A DNA stretch of 32,749 bases from Methanobacteriota archaeon (GCA_002699425.1 PABV01000035.1:2701-35449); one strand, 5' to 3'. Positions 8,566 through 17,485 are shown, numbered from the stretch's first letter. The notes: a model not told the origin generated them from the sequence alone. Made by a program: numbers and translations.

Positions 8566-9567
8566 GTGTTGCCTCCTCTTGCTCAGTTCATGGTGGGAGC
8601 CATCTCTCGATTAATCGTGGGAATGACCGTTCGCATGCCAAAATGGTTTGTGCGTTGGGTTTCACGAAGGTACGTGGCTGGTTCTTCTCTTGCTGATGCG
8701 GTAAAGGTCATGAAGCGACTTGAAAAAGAGGGTGCTTGCTTCACGGTTGATGTGCTTGGTGAGGAGATTTCAACCATGGAAGAGGCTGCATATTTTCTTG
8801 AAGAATATCAACGATTGATCGATGCAATTATTGAAAATAATTTACCATCTAACATCTCCATTAAACCAACGGCATTTGGATTACTAATTGACAGAGAATT
8901 GGCTATGAAAAACATCGAACAATTAGTGCAAAAAGCTGCTGATCATGACATGTTTGTGCGATTGGATATGGAAGATCATCGAGTTACTGAAGATACGATA
9001 CAGGTTGTGTTTGATTTGCATGCCAAGGGCATCACCAATGTGGGCTGTGTCCTTCAAGGCAGACTACATCGAACGCTTGATGACATCTCTCGATTTGAAA
9101 AAACGCTCGGGCCAGCAACCGATTTCCGGATATGCAAAGGTATCTATCTCGAGCCAGAGGAGATGGCATACACAACTCGTCAAGACATCATTGAAGCCAC
9201 AAATCGTTGCATTGACTCCATGATTGCATCAGGATCTTATGTTGGCATTGCCAGCCATGATCATCCAGTTATCAACCACTCATTGCAGGCTTTGCGTGAG
9301 GCTGGCATGAAACCTAATCAGGAAGATCCACGTCCAAATGCAGGGAAATCCAGACATCTCAAAGGACCCGGTTATGAGTTTCAGATGCTGTTAGGTGTAA
9401 GGGGCCCATTGCGAAGAAAATTAGCAAAAGATGGCCATATGACACGTGTTTACATACCATATGGAGAGAAATGGTATGAGTATTCAATCAGAAGATTACG
9501 AGAAAACCCTACCATAGGTACTCAGGTAGCCAAGGCTTTTTTGATGCCTTGGACCAATCGGCCATGA
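8566..9567 (+). CDS. Proline dehydrogenase
   Basis: A FAD-dependent enzyme oxidising L-proline to pyrroline-5-carboxylate, first step of proline catabolism. The (beta/alpha)8 signatures are present: SIKPTAFG, RLDMEDHR, CVLQGRL, FRICKGIYLEP, ASHDHPVI, EFQMLLGVR and the C-terminal RVYIPYGEKWYEYSIRRLREN with the substrate-binding Arg pair. At about 330 residues it is the short monofunctional form rather than a PutA fusion. The start is uncertain: a GTG at 8566 and an ATG at 8590 are both in frame and neither has a clear ribosome-binding site. No P5C dehydrogenase gene lies in the window. Its stop abuts that of the convergent HVO_0476-like gene with no gap. Confidence 0.9.
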   Translation: MLPPLAQFMVGAISRLIVGMTVRMPKWFVRWVSRRYVAGSSLADAVKVMKRLEKEGACFTVDVLGEEISTMEEAAYFLEEYQRLIDAIIENNLPSNISIKPTAFGLLIDRELAMKNIEQLVQKAADHDMFVRLDMEDHRVTEDTIQVVFDLHAKGITNVGCVLQGRLHRTLDDISRFEKTLGPATDFRICKGIYLEPEEMAYTTRQDIIEATNRCIDSMIASGSYVGIASHDHPVINHSLQALREAGMKPNQEDPRPNAGKSRHLKGPGYEFQMLLGVRGPLRRKLAKDGHMTRVYIPYGEKWYEYSIRRLRENPTIGTQVAKAFLMPWTNRP

Positions 9568-10335
9568 TTAGATCCGCTTCTTTTTCTTACGCTGCATGTT
9601 GCGTCTTGCTGGCTTTTGTTCAGGCTTATTGGCTATCTCTTTTTTGATGGGGTTTGGATTATATCCTAGCCTTCCTTCTTTCCATGCTTGTCTTCTTTCC
9701 TTTTCAGTTCTCGGCTGACGTGGTTTTTCTTCTTGCTTGACTTCATGAAGGTAGACTCGCTTTATGTTTTGGGCGGTTACCGTTCCTTTCATTGTCCGTC
9801 CTTCTCCCGTATGAATGGCTCTGATTCTCCAGGTCTCTCCAGCAAAATCATACAAGCTGCCGCCTTTGAAAGTAGTATCTCTGGGTACATTAACATGGGA
9901 ACTGATGGAAACTTCACCTTTGGTAAGGGTTAATCTCACACGTAAAACATCCGCTCGCGTAGCATTGATTCGAGAAATCTTTGAAGCGAGAAGGGATTTC
10001 CTTGATTGGTTTTCCTTATCTTCAATTCGATTTATTTCCCACATGGCTTCAGCCTGTTCAAAAAAATCACCTATGCTTAAACGCTCATCTGCATCGATGT
10101 CGATTTTGACTAATTCGGTAGATGGTCCTTCACTGAGGATAAAAGGAATCTCAACAGCACGAGGAGGACGAACTTGGATGGTATGAACCTTGGAACAGGT
10201 GAGGCAACGAACGAGATAGTCTGTTCCCGAACCTTTCGCTTGTTCTTTGAGGATATCGTGGCCTGTGATATCATCACAGGATGGACAATCAGCACCAATA
10301 CCCGCATCATCTTCAGGTTCCGGCATATCCTCCAT
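9568..10335 (-). CDS. HVO_0476-type archaeal zinc-finger protein
   Basis: From the ATG at 10335 the protein is 255 residues. It begins with an acidic leader and a zinc ribbon, CPSC (C17, C20) and CLTC (C44, C47). A beta-rich middle follows (about 60-200), then a strongly basic, Lys/Arg/Gln/Pro-rich tail ending in RKKKKRI. This arrangement matches the archaeal HVO_0476 zinc-finger family, whose function is not established. The basic tail suggests nucleic-acid or ribosome contact, which is inference. An in-frame TTG at 10389 would add 18 residues; the ATG is preferred because it leaves room for divergent promoters before 10414. Confidence 0.85.
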   Translation of the reverse strand: MEDMPEPEDDAGIGADCPSCDDITGHDILKEQAKGSGTDYLVRCLTCSKVHTIQVRPPRAVEIPFILSEGPSTELVKIDIDADERLSIGDFFEQAEAMWEINRIEDKENQSRKSLLASKISRINATRADVLRVRLTLTKGEVSISSHVNVPRDTTFKGGSLYDFAGETWRIRAIHTGEGRTMKGTVTAQNIKRVYLHEVKQEEKPRQPRTEKERRQAWKEGRLGYNPNPIKKEIANKPEQKPARRNMQRKKKKRI

Positions 10336-10413
10336 GACTTCGGCCGGTGAACCATTGGCTTTGTATTTGCCGGGAAAGGGAGGGTTCAAGTTTGTGAGGC
10401 CTCACCCAATACC

Positions 10414-11106
10414 ATGAGTGCAGCATTTTTTGAGACTTTGCTGGTTCCCGACAAAGAACGTCCTCGGGAAGAGCCAGAAGTTGCTGCGAATATTGGCATT
10501 CAATTACAGCATATGGGCATGGCTCATTGGTCCGTTTCGGTCATACGTCGCCTTCGTGATGCAATCGGTCGATTGCATCCAAAAAACGTTCTTGAATTTG
10601 GAGGAGGTATTGGTTACCGTTCTGCTTGGCTCATGGATCTCTTTGAGAATCCAGAACATCAGCCAGAATCCTACACAATTGTAGAGGAAGGTTCCAGATT
10701 TGGCATCATCATAAAACGCCTTCTCGATCGATATGATGCACTCAACTGGGCAAAAGTCGTGGTTGGAGATCCATTGATCATGCTTGGGGAAGTGAAAGCG
10801 TGGATCGCTGCTGGAAAACCCGATGATAACCCCCCGCTACCCACTCCAAGTGATTGTATTATTGTGGACACATCTCCTGAAAAACAATTATCGTTATTGG
10901 ATTCAGCATTACCGTTATTGACTGAAGAAGGGGTTTTGTTTACCTTCGAGCCCCCGGTCCCGGTTGGAGAACTAGAAGAAACCGACCCATCTGTTATCGA
11001 TTTCAATGCATGGATTACATGGGTAAAAAATGTCCAACAAACTCACTATCTCGCATTTACACCACTTCATGAAGGTACACTTGTAACGCTCATGCCTAGG
11101 ACTTAA
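10414..11106 (+). CDS. Class I SAM-dependent methyltransferase
   Basis: The protein has 230 residues with a Rossmann-type fold. Motif I is VLEFGGGIGYRS (residues 59-70), and an acidic ribose-binding position ends strand 2 (YTIVEEGSR, E91/E92). A motif IV-like strand is CIIVDTSPEKQ (about 147-158). The layout resembles small-molecule or catechol-type O-methyltransferases, but the substrate cannot be told. It is divergent from the HVO_0476-like gene and ends 4 bases inside the 3' end of the convergent subtilase gene. No signal peptide or TM segment is seen. Confidence 0.8.
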   Translation: MSAAFFETLLVPDKERPREEPEVAANIGIQLQHMGMAHWSVSVIRRLRDAIGRLHPKNVLEFGGGIGYRSAWLMDLFENPEHQPESYTIVEEGSRFGIIIKRLLDRYDALNWAKVVVGDPLIMLGEVKAWIAAGKPDDNPPLPTPSDCIIVDTSPEKQLSLLDSALPLLTEEGVLFTFEPPVPVGELEETDPSVIDFNAWITWVKNVQQTHYLAFTPLHEGTLVTLMPRT

Positions 11107-12278
11107 TCTTGCCCAGCAGCAGTGATCAATGCTTCAACTTGCAGCAATCCATAACCATAGTAATCATCATGTCCATTTTGGCTTGCTTTTGGTTTCACTG
11201 AGGCTTGAATCCATTCTTTGATAGTTTCTACGCTGGATTCGCTTCCTCCTTGAGCGCCATCAGGTTTCCATTCAGGGTGTGCTTCAAACATCAGAGCAAT
11301 GGCGCCAGAAACGTATACGGTGGCAGCACTTGTTCCACTTGCATAACCCCATTGACCATCGGGTATAATCACAGGAACTTGTTCACCGGGAGCGACCAGT
11401 TCTGGTTTTTGATTCGGGTCAAATCGAGGAAGCATTGGTGGAATTAATCTACCGTTATTGTCTCCAACAGATGATCCTTCCCAAATGTTTCCTTGTGTAT
11501 CAACCGCTCCGACGCAAATGGCATTTTCTACAATCCCTGGGCTCGCAACATCATTATCATCGCCAGATTCACCATCATTTCCAGCGGCAGCGACGACCAC
11601 GATGCCTAGTTCGAGAGCATTTCCAACCGATTCCTCGCTATCACTTCCTCCAAAAAAGGCAGGAACACCACTCGGTGCACCTCCAAGTGAGAGAGAAATC
11701 ACGTCAGCATTACTATTACTACACCAATCAATCGCCTCTGCAACGGTGGCATCTGAACCAGTTCCATCAGCTGGCAAGGCTTTGGCTACAAGTAGGTCAA
11801 CATCAGGTGCAAGCCCTATGAAATACTGCTGTGCAACCAGTATTCCAGCCATCATGGTTCCGTGTCCATTATCATCATAAGGGTCAGGAATGGAAGAAAC
11901 AAAATCTTTCCAACCGATAAGATTGATTCCCTCAAATTCAATGTGGTTCATATTAATTCCAGTATCTACAATACAAACAGTCACACCGTTTCCGGTAAGT
12001 GTAACGTTATCTGATTGAATGAGTGTATCGAATTCATCATGCAATTCGACACTCATCGCAGATGGGCCAGAGGTGATACCTCCACCAGTAAATCCACTGA
12101 TAGCCCAAATAGAGAGTCCAATAAATCCAACGAATAGGAGAAAACTTAGTCCCTTTTGAACAAAGGCCATATCTTCGGGCAAACTTTGGGAATTTTGTTT
12201 TGGTGGTGCGACAAGGGTTGCTACCATTTGCTGCGTGTCTTCATCCATCTTTTCAATTGATGGTGAATCATTTTGCAT
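11103..12278 (-). CDS. Membrane-anchored subtilisin-like serine protease (S8)
   Basis: The protein has 391 residues. A cytoplasmic N-terminal segment of about 43 residues precedes one hydrophobic helix (about 44-61), so the catalytic domain should face outside. The S8 triad is complete: D105 (VDTGIN), H139 (NGHGTMMAG) and S317 (GTSAATVYVSG), with the oxyanion Asn at N234 (AAGNDG). The residue after the catalytic Ser is Ala where most subtilases have Met, and there is no obvious long propeptide. Both are mild departures. It is the third gene of a minus-strand operon, 6 bases after the cysteine desulfurase gene. A role in degrading extracellular protein is plausible for a heterotrophic planktonic archaeon. 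Confidence 0.92.
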   Translation of the reverse strand: MQNDSPSIEKMDEDTQQMVATLVAPPKQNSQSLPEDMAFVQKGLSFLLFVGFIGLSIWAISGFTGGGITSGPSAMSVELHDEFDTLIQSDNVTLTGNGVTVCIVDTGINMNHIEFEGINLIGWKDFVSSIPDPYDDNGHGTMMAGILVAQQYFIGLAPDVDLLVAKALPADGTGSDATVAEAIDWCSNSNADVISLSLGGAPSGVPAFFGGSDSEESVGNALELGIVVVAAAGNDGESGDDNDVASPGIVENAICVGAVDTQGNIWEGSSVGDNNGRLIPPMLPRFDPNQKPELVAPGEQVPVIIPDGQWGYASGTSAATVYVSGAIALMFEAHPEWKPDGAQGGSESSVETIKEWIQASVKPKASQNGHDDYYGYGLLQVEALITAAGQD

Positions 12279-12284
12279 GTCATT

Positions 12285-13505
12285 TCACCCAAGTGCTTCA
12301 ACGGCTTCGACCAAGGTCTCAGCAAATCTCTTGACTTCTTCTTGAGTATTGTAGAAATAAGCACTCGCTCTCAATGAGCCGTTCTGAAGACCCTTGTTAT
12401 GGAACCAAGAATGAACACAATGCATTCCAGATCGAACGAGAACATCTGCTGCATCATCAAGCAATACCGCCATGTCGTGTGGGTCAAGATTGTCAAAGAG
12501 AATCGAACAAATTCCACTTCGTAATTCTGCTTTTCGAGGTCCGATAAGAGATAGTCCTTCGACATCTTTGAGTATGTTTGTCATGGTTCTGTTGAGAGCG
12601 ATTTCTTTTTCATGGACTGCGTCAAGATCAAGCGACTGCATGTAAGATACTGCTGCTTCTGTGCCGACAATCCCTGCATAATGACCTAATCCGCCCTCAA
12701 AACGAGCAGGTGGTTTTGACCAAGTATAGCCTTCGTAGGTCGAATGATCAACAGTTGAGCCACCAGAGGTAATCGAGCGCATATTTTCGAGCAAATCCAT
12801 GCGTCCCCAAAGTCCACCCATGCCGCTTGGCCCCATCATTTTGTGAATTGAAAAAGCCATGAAATCGATACCAAGTTCTTGAACATCTACCTTCATGTGA
12901 GGTGTGGATTGAGCACCATCAAGGCAAACCATTGCACCATGGTCTTTAGCAATCTTTACGACTTCTTTGACGGGTAAATGGACACCATCAAGGTTGCCTA
13001 CGTGACTCATTGAAACCATTTTCAATCTCTTGCCTGCATTTGCGCATGCATGTTCAAACGCCTCTAGGTCGAACGTATTGTCTGCATGGCTGGTAACAAT
13101 TTGATGGTCAACACCTTGTTCTTGCTCCAATTGGAGCCAAGGTACCAAATTGGAGTTGTGCTCTCTGTCGGTGGTTAATATGACATCACCTTTTTCCCAT
13201 TGAAGACCTTTGGCCACTTGATTGAGGGAATGAGTTGCGTTCTTGGTGAAAATAATTTCATCAACAGACGGCGTATTGAATAATTCAGCAAGTTTATTCC
13301 TTGCAATGGACATGTGTCTTGTGACTTTGGTTGCATATCGGTGTACAGAACGTCCACCACAACCAGGGTTAAGTTCGTAATAATCTTTGATCGCATTGAC
13401 GACTGAGTCCGGTCGAAGTGTCATACAAGCATTATCCAAATAAGCAGGAGGAGATTCTCCTCGCAGTGTAGGGAAATCCTCTCGATTCTTTTCAAACATC
13501 ACCAT
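12285..13505 (-). CDS. SufS-like cysteine desulfurase (class V aminotransferase)
   Basis: A PLP enzyme expected to take sulfur from cysteine for Fe-S cluster or thiolation pathways. The PLP lysine is K222 in FSIHKMMGPSG, the cofactor-binding Asp/Gln are D196 and Q199 (CLDGAQST), and the persulfide cysteine fits C363 in RSGMHCVHSWF. It aligns with the SufS/CsdA branch by the GRSVHR motif near residues 51-56 and a length of 406 residues. The ATG at 13505 overlaps the previous stop by 7 bases; an ATG at 13499 is also possible. Either way translation is likely coupled to the upstream membrane protein. No suf genes adjoin, so the physiological acceptor is unclear. Confidence 0.9.
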   Translation of the reverse strand: MVMFEKNREDFPTLRGESPPAYLDNACMTLRPDSVVNAIKDYYELNPGCGGRSVHRYATKVTRHMSIARNKLAELFNTPSVDEIIFTKNATHSLNQVAKGLQWEKGDVILTTDREHNSNLVPWLQLEQEQGVDHQIVTSHADNTFDLEAFEHACANAGKRLKMVSMSHVGNLDGVHLPVKEVVKIAKDHGAMVCLDGAQSTPHMKVDVQELGIDFMAFSIHKMMGPSGMGGLWGRMDLLENMRSITSGGSTVDHSTYEGYTWSKPPARFEGGLGHYAGIVGTEAAVSYMQSLDLDAVHEKEIALNRTMTNILKDVEGLSLIGPRKAELRSGICSILFDNLDPHDMAVLLDDAADVLVRSGMHCVHSWFHNKGLQNGSLRASAYFYNTQEEVKRFAETLVEAVEALG

Positions 13506-14683
13506 GCCTCCACATTAGGAAAGAAGTCAAGAACAGATGCATTAAGGCCACAGGTCGCACATGTAACTCGACTTGGAAGTTTCTTATTGCATGATTGGCA
13601 CTTTTGTCCCGGAACACCATTGCCGTCACAACCCTCTTTCTCACAGTCGAGTATGATTTCACCCTCTATGGACCTTTGTGCTTGAATTGGCGCCGAGCAT
13701 GTAGGACACATACCCGATGAAGTGTTCGCCTTTTCTGCAACAGAAACGGTTTCAATTTCACCTTCAAGAGTCCGTGTGGCAGCCTTGGTTCGAACCACCG
13801 TCTCCTTTCCTAACATGCGTTGAGGGTACCACAGCATGGCCAAGAGAAGAAAGATCCCAGCAAATCCAGAGATGGTATGGATGACCAAGGTTCCGGTTCG
13901 ATCCGCCATGCGATCAGCAATGAAATGAGCGCCAGACCATGCATTGATGTTGATGATTATCAACCAGGTGATTAACAACACGCCCCATCCTTTGAGACTG
14001 TGTTCTTTTACCGCTATTTCCATCACTCTTACATCATCATCAAGATGATGTTCTTGGACATGCAAATCACGAGTTTCTGTCACGGCTTTCCAGAAAAAGT
14101 ATGAGAAAAAAATCGCAATCGCCATGAGAACGATTCCACCGAGCATGTCACCTGTGTTGAACTCAAATGGAAAATCAGGAGATGTGATGTGAAAGAGCAT
14201 TTGAGCGCCCATGAGCGAGCCCCAAACGATCATCAAATTGATCAAATGTCCACGCATAATCGGCATAATCATGGTTGCCTGCATCATGAACCACAACCAC
14301 AAGACGATGGATAGCATAATTTGAAAGAATCCAAATCCTCCAACGCTCGATAACCCATCCATTCCCGTTACTTTGGCGTTGCCTCCTGAGAAAGTCTCAC
14401 CCGAAAATACACCCAAGGAAAAGGCTAACACTCCAGTAGCTAAAGCCATCCAGTGCTCAAGTTTCCATTCAGCAAACATCAATTTGAACTGAAAGGCTAA
14501 TTCATGAAGAATGAGGTCAACGCTGGCTAATTTTGGATGCCACTTTTCAGTTTTGAATCCCAAGTTGATGTCTCCGAGCCGAAATGGTAAGGCTTCGTCA
14601 CCATGAGGCTCGATAACTGGGCCGGCGTCAACGGTCGCTTCAAGCATCACGTTTTCGCCCATGTAATAGGGCAGGCTTGACAT
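13499..14683 (-). CDS. Polytopic membrane protein with C-terminal zinc ribbons
   Basis: I do not recognise a named family. The protein has 394 residues and about six TM helices (roughly 77-97, 117-137, 146-164, 178-198, 232-248, 263-285). A cytoplasmic tail with eight Cys follows: CPTC (326-329), C347 and C352, then CQSC (362-365) and CATC (375-378). This looks like two zinc ribbons. A His/Asp-rich loop lies at about 205-220 (HVQEHHLDDD). It is first in an operon with the cysteine desulfurase and subtilase. The ATG at 14683 lies about 23 bases from a TATA element at 14702-14709, consistent with leaderless translation. Confidence 0.85.
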   Translation of the reverse strand: MSSLPYYMGENVMLEATVDAGPVIEPHGDEALPFRLGDINLGFKTEKWHPKLASVDLILHELAFQFKLMFAEWKLEHWMALATGVLAFSLGVFSGETFSGGNAKVTGMDGLSSVGGFGFFQIMLSIVLWLWFMMQATMIMPIMRGHLINLMIVWGSLMGAQMLFHITSPDFPFEFNTGDMLGGIVLMAIAIFFSYFFWKAVTETRDLHVQEHHLDDDVRVMEIAVKEHSLKGWGVLLITWLIIININAWSGAHFIADRMADRTGTLVIHTISGFAGIFLLLAMLWYPQRMLGKETVVRTKAATRTLEGEIETVSVAEKANTSSGMCPTCSAPIQAQRSIEGEIILDCEKEGCDGNGVPGQKCQSCNKKLPSRVTCATCGLNASVLDFFPNVEAW

Positions 14684-14701
14684 GCTTTGAGTTCTTTGTC
14701 C

Positions 14702-14709
14702 ATATAATC
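14702..14709. promoter_or_regulatory. Shared TATA element of a divergent gene pair
   Basis: ATATAATC reads as TATAAT on plus and ATTATA on minus. Its centre is about 23 bases from the minus-strand ATG at 14683 and about 40 bases from the plus-strand ATG at 14746. One element could therefore position both transcripts, leaderless to the left and with a leader of roughly 15 bases to the right. It is the only good TATA candidate in the 62-base gap. Confidence 0.55.
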
Positions 14710-14745
14710 ACAAAGATTCAAGTTCCAAGTACTTCTCGAACCTCC

Positions 14746-15369
14746 ATGGAAACCACCACCTATGTTGTTGGAGGTATGTCATGTGGCAATTGTGTTGCAA
14801 AATTATCCGGAGCCTTGGAATCGGTGAGCGGCGTTTCATCTATCGAGGTTGAAGTGGGACTGGCCAAAGTGAATCACGATGGTGCAGAAATAAGCGATAT
14901 TGAAGGAGCGATCACCGCATCAGGATTTACAGTTGGTAATGATTTTGATTGGCGAGACGGAGCGGTGTGGAAGCAGTCTGCTCACAACACAAAATGGTGC
15001 CTTATTGGTTGCTCAATTGGTGATTTGGGTACCATCGCATACTTTCAGTTCATTTGGACTGACTCCGGTTGGTCAACCATGGCCATCATGATTCTTGCGA
15101 TCATTAATGGATTGTTGACATCCATCGCTTTGGAGACTTTCATTTTGATGCGTCAATTGCCATTCAATGAAGCCTTTCGAACGGCTATGGGTATGTCGCT
15201 AATATCGATGATCGCCATGGAGGCAGCCATGAATGTTACCGATGTCCTCATCACTGGTGGAGCGATGTTGACTTGGTATGCGGTTTTACCCATGTGGATT
15301 GCCGGTTTCTTGACGCCATGGCCTTACAATTATTGGCGATTGAAGAAGTACGGCCTTTCTTGCCATTGA
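14746..15369 (+). CDS. HMA heavy-metal domain fused to DUF4396 membrane domain
   Basis: The protein has 207 residues. Residues 1-64 are a heavy-metal-associated domain with the copper-type GGMSCGNC motif (C13, C16) and the usual beta-alpha-beta spacing. The rest is a four-helix membrane domain with FILMRQLPFNEAFRTAMGMS, METs-rich helices (ISMIAMEAAMN) and the ending TPWPYNYWRLKKYG. This is the DUF4396 pattern, often found with HMA. The combination suggests copper or other soft-metal handling at the membrane; the direction of transport is unknown. The ATG at 14746 is chosen because upstream in-frame sequence (from 14677) would overlap the divergent gene and has no family match. Confidence 0.87.
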   Translation: METTTYVVGGMSCGNCVAKLSGALESVSGVSSIEVEVGLAKVNHDGAEISDIEGAITASGFTVGNDFDWRDGAVWKQSAHNTKWCLIGCSIGDLGTIAYFQFIWTDSGWSTMAIMILAIINGLLTSIALETFILMRQLPFNEAFRTAMGMSLISMIAMEAAMNVTDVLITGGAMLTWYAVLPMWIAGFLTPWPYNYWRLKKYGLSCH

Positions 15370-15379
15370 TGCAATATTC

Positions 15380-17074
15380 TTACCAGAAAAACGGAATGAT
15401 TGACGAGACGAGCATCAATAGCGGAACGATAATTGCTTCTGTGGTTGAGCGAAGTGATGACAACAGGCTGAATTCAGTGCCTCGGTTTAATTTTGTCTCC
15501 ATACCCACGTCTTTGTTTCCACGAACGATAAGTTGGGCATTTGGAATAGACCCATCAAGGCCTTCTTCCTTTTCATCATCTTTTCTGGTTTCAACTCTTC
15601 CAAGACAATAAACGGGGTCTCCTGCTCCGAAAACATGCACTGTCCAACGCCATTTTCCTCCACCCCATCGATGCAAACTGCCACCGTAATCCATCTTCTC
15701 CCAACTACTTGGGTCAACCAAGATACCTCCTGTACCATCATGAAGCATGAAAGGGACGCTTGCATTTTCCTTTCGACGAGTTTCCCATGAACAAGTGCGA
15801 TCCTCGCCAGAACCTCTGCAAACATGTTCTTCCTCGACCCATTTGTAGGCGACAGCCCCTTCGACCAATCTTGATTCGTCACCTCCTACGTTGAATGAGA
15901 GTGTGCCCTCTGGCCCTGGTCTTACTTGACCAACAAGTTCAGCGGCTCCAACAGCGACGCTTCTCACTTTACTTGTTGGTGTATCGATGATATTGTGGAC
16001 CAACTTCCAACGTTTGAATGCTAGGTATGCCCAAATGATCGTGAAAATAACCAATCCAAGTCGCATCACATTTCCTGCAAACCAATGAAAACCACTGCCA
16101 TGACGTGCTAATAGGTCACTCGCCAACCATGTTGTGGCAGTAATGAAAATAATGCCATTGATTGAATAAAGTGTAAAGGTAGCAGGAGATGGTGTTCCAA
16201 CTTTTATAGGGTGTTCATCGATCAATTCACTTCCTTCATCCGCCATGTAAGGATTTTCAGACCAAATTGTGTGATTCGGGACTGATAAAATCCATGAAGA
16301 TTCATCATTTGACCTAACTGGACCTTTGGAAGGCTCAAGTGCACCGGGTGAACCATGAAGATGAATCATGTCCCCACTCAATTTTCTAATTTTCTTCAAA
16401 TCGGAAGATAGCGAACTGGGAGTGGTGACCATCATCAGCACAGAACCTATCGCAGTAGTCAATAATGCAATCCTCTGCATGTCTTCTCTACCTGTTTTTT
16501 CAGGTGCATCTAATCCTTCTTCCGCAGCGGAAAGTAACCACAAATCATTTCCTTGTTTGAGTAAAAATAAGTTAACAACATCTCCTTGAGAAATTTCCCA
16601 ATCATCTGTGGGGCAATCTCGTTCAAAAGCATTGAATTCAGGAGAGAGTTCTCGGTACCATGTGATATTGAAACTCGAACCATTAGATGGCAAAATCATG
16701 ATGCTTCCATGTTCATATCCATCGGTATTGGATTGCCAATTTCCCTCATCATCTTGGCTGCAATAACCAGTGGCTATGATGCCATCTTGAATTTCTCCAC
16801 TAAGGAGAAGATATGCCCCTGTTTCATCGCTTTTAAATCCCTTGCCAAGTAATCGAACCTCATTCGAAGTGACTTCATCAGGGTGCATGTTGTAGGCTTC
16901 ATTTGTTGGAGCGATGTCAGGAATGGTCAAGGAAATCCAAAATAATATTCCAGTTACTAGGAAACATACAATGCCAATGAACCAGGCAATCATTTGTCTT
17001 CCGCTGTTCGGTAATGTCAGCTGAAAGAGTCCATGATTCAGGGACCGGAGATCGGGAGTAGTACTGTCTTCCAC
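15380..17074 (-). CDS. Membrane protein with GIDE-like domain
   Basis: The protein has 564 residues. Likely TM helices lie at about 29-51, 200-218, 302-325, 334-354 and 545-562, with an extracytoplasmic domain (about 52-195) that carries several N-x-S/T sites and paired Cys. Residues about 363-500 resemble the GIDE domain of mitochondrial MULAN/MAPL: TPTSKVRSVAVGAAELVGQV, then VAYKWVEEE and FMLHDGTGGILVDPSSWE. No RING finger follows, so ligase activity is not implied. Bacterial and archaeal GIDE proteins are poorly understood. The gene stands alone, converging on the HMA-DUF4396 gene with a 10-base gap. The GIDE assignment is by motif recognition. Confidence 0.75.
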   Translation of the reverse strand: MEDSTTPDLRSLNHGLFQLTLPNSGRQMIAWFIGIVCFLVTGILFWISLTIPDIAPTNEAYNMHPDEVTSNEVRLLGKGFKSDETGAYLLLSGEIQDGIIATGYCSQDDEGNWQSNTDGYEHGSIMILPSNGSSFNITWYRELSPEFNAFERDCPTDDWEISQGDVVNLFLLKQGNDLWLLSAAEEGLDAPEKTGREDMQRIALLTTAIGSVLMMVTTPSSLSSDLKKIRKLSGDMIHLHGSPGALEPSKGPVRSNDESSWILSVPNHTIWSENPYMADEGSELIDEHPIKVGTPSPATFTLYSINGIIFITATTWLASDLLARHGSGFHWFAGNVMRLGLVIFTIIWAYLAFKRWKLVHNIIDTPTSKVRSVAVGAAELVGQVRPGPEGTLSFNVGGDESRLVEGAVAYKWVEEEHVCRGSGEDRTCSWETRRKENASVPFMLHDGTGGILVDPSSWEKMDYGGSLHRWGGGKWRWTVHVFGAGDPVYCLGRVETRKDDEKEEGLDGSIPNAQLIVRGNKDVGMETKLNRGTEFSLLSSLRSTTEAIIVPLLMLVSSIIPFFW

Positions 17075-17124
17075 AAGATGTGGACATCAAGTCACTACAT
17101 CATTTCATCGATGCGGTGTTTTGT

Positions 17125-17211
17125 TGGCGCCGAGAGAGAGATTTGAACTCCCGAGGGAACGGGCCCACGCGATTTCCAGTCGCGCGCACTACCAGGCTAT
17201 GCGATCTCGGC
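17125..17211 (-). tRNA. tRNA-Ser (anticodon GGA)
   Basis: The minus strand folds as a class II tRNA. The acceptor GCCGAGA pairs with TCTCGGC, and the D-stem is GCAT/GTGC. The anticodon stem CGCGA/TCGCG encloses a seven-base CTGGAAA loop. A long variable arm has a GGG/CCC stem, and the T-stem GGGAG/CTCTC encloses TTCAAAT. The discriminator is G, as in serine tRNAs, and CCA is encoded (17125-17127). No intron is present. An AATTAAAC box about 30 bases upstream could be its promoter. Confidence 0.95.
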
Positions 17212-17277
17212 TTTGACTTGCGGACCAACCTTTTCCGTTTAATTGCGCCGATTGGGTTTTTTCTATTTCCGAATCGG

Positions 17278-17283
17278 TTATAT
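17278..17283 (+). promoter_or_regulatory. TATA box of tRNA-Thr
   Basis: TTATAT is centred about 28 bases before the first base of mature tRNA-Thr at 17309, the usual archaeal TATA-to-start distance. Confidence 0.55.
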
Positions 17284-17308
17284 CAACTCGGTAGGTCGCC
17301 CCCTTTGC

Positions 17309-17383
17309 GCCACCGTGGCTTAGTGGTATAGCACCTCATTGGTAATGAGGAGGTCGCGAGTTCGATCCTCGCCGGTGGCTCCA
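17309..17383 (+). tRNA. tRNA-Thr (anticodon GGT)
   Basis: A complete cloverleaf. The acceptor is GCCACCG/CGGTGGC, the anticodon stem CCTCA/TGAGG encloses TTGGTAA, and the T-stem GCGAG/CTCGC encloses TTCGATC. The discriminator is T and CCA is encoded at 17381-17383. There is no intron. It is divergent from tRNA-Ser. Confidence 0.96.
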
Positions 17384-17398
17384 GATTCACTCAGAAGT

Positions 17399-17428
17399 TC
17401 TGAAATGCCAATTTTTTCATATTTCAGA
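17399..17428 (+). terminator. Possible terminator after tRNA-Thr
   Basis: Arms TCTGAAAT (17399-17406) and ATTTCAGA (17421-17428) are perfect inverted repeats. The 14-base loop contains a T6 run (17412-17417). Archaeal RNA polymerase terminates at T-tracts, so the T run alone may be the functional part. Confidence 0.45.
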
Positions 17429-17468
17429 GGTGAAACATTAAGAGTCTGTTTTCCTCATTATTGACTAA

Positions 17469-17485
17469 CAAAGGCTAAGCCTTTG
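17469..17485. repeat. Perfect 17-bp palindrome before small coiled-coil gene
   Basis: CAAAGGCT-A-AGCCTTTG is a perfect inverted repeat with a one-base centre. It ends 7 bases before the ATG of the 57-residue gene. Such a tight centre favours a DNA-binding site for a dimeric protein over an RNA hairpin; both are possible. Confidence 0.5.

Noticed and set aside
11435-11880. Overlapping plus-strand open frames opposite the subtilase
   Set aside because: The minus frame has the complete catalytic triad; the plus frames are His/Gln- or Ser/Pro-rich shadows.
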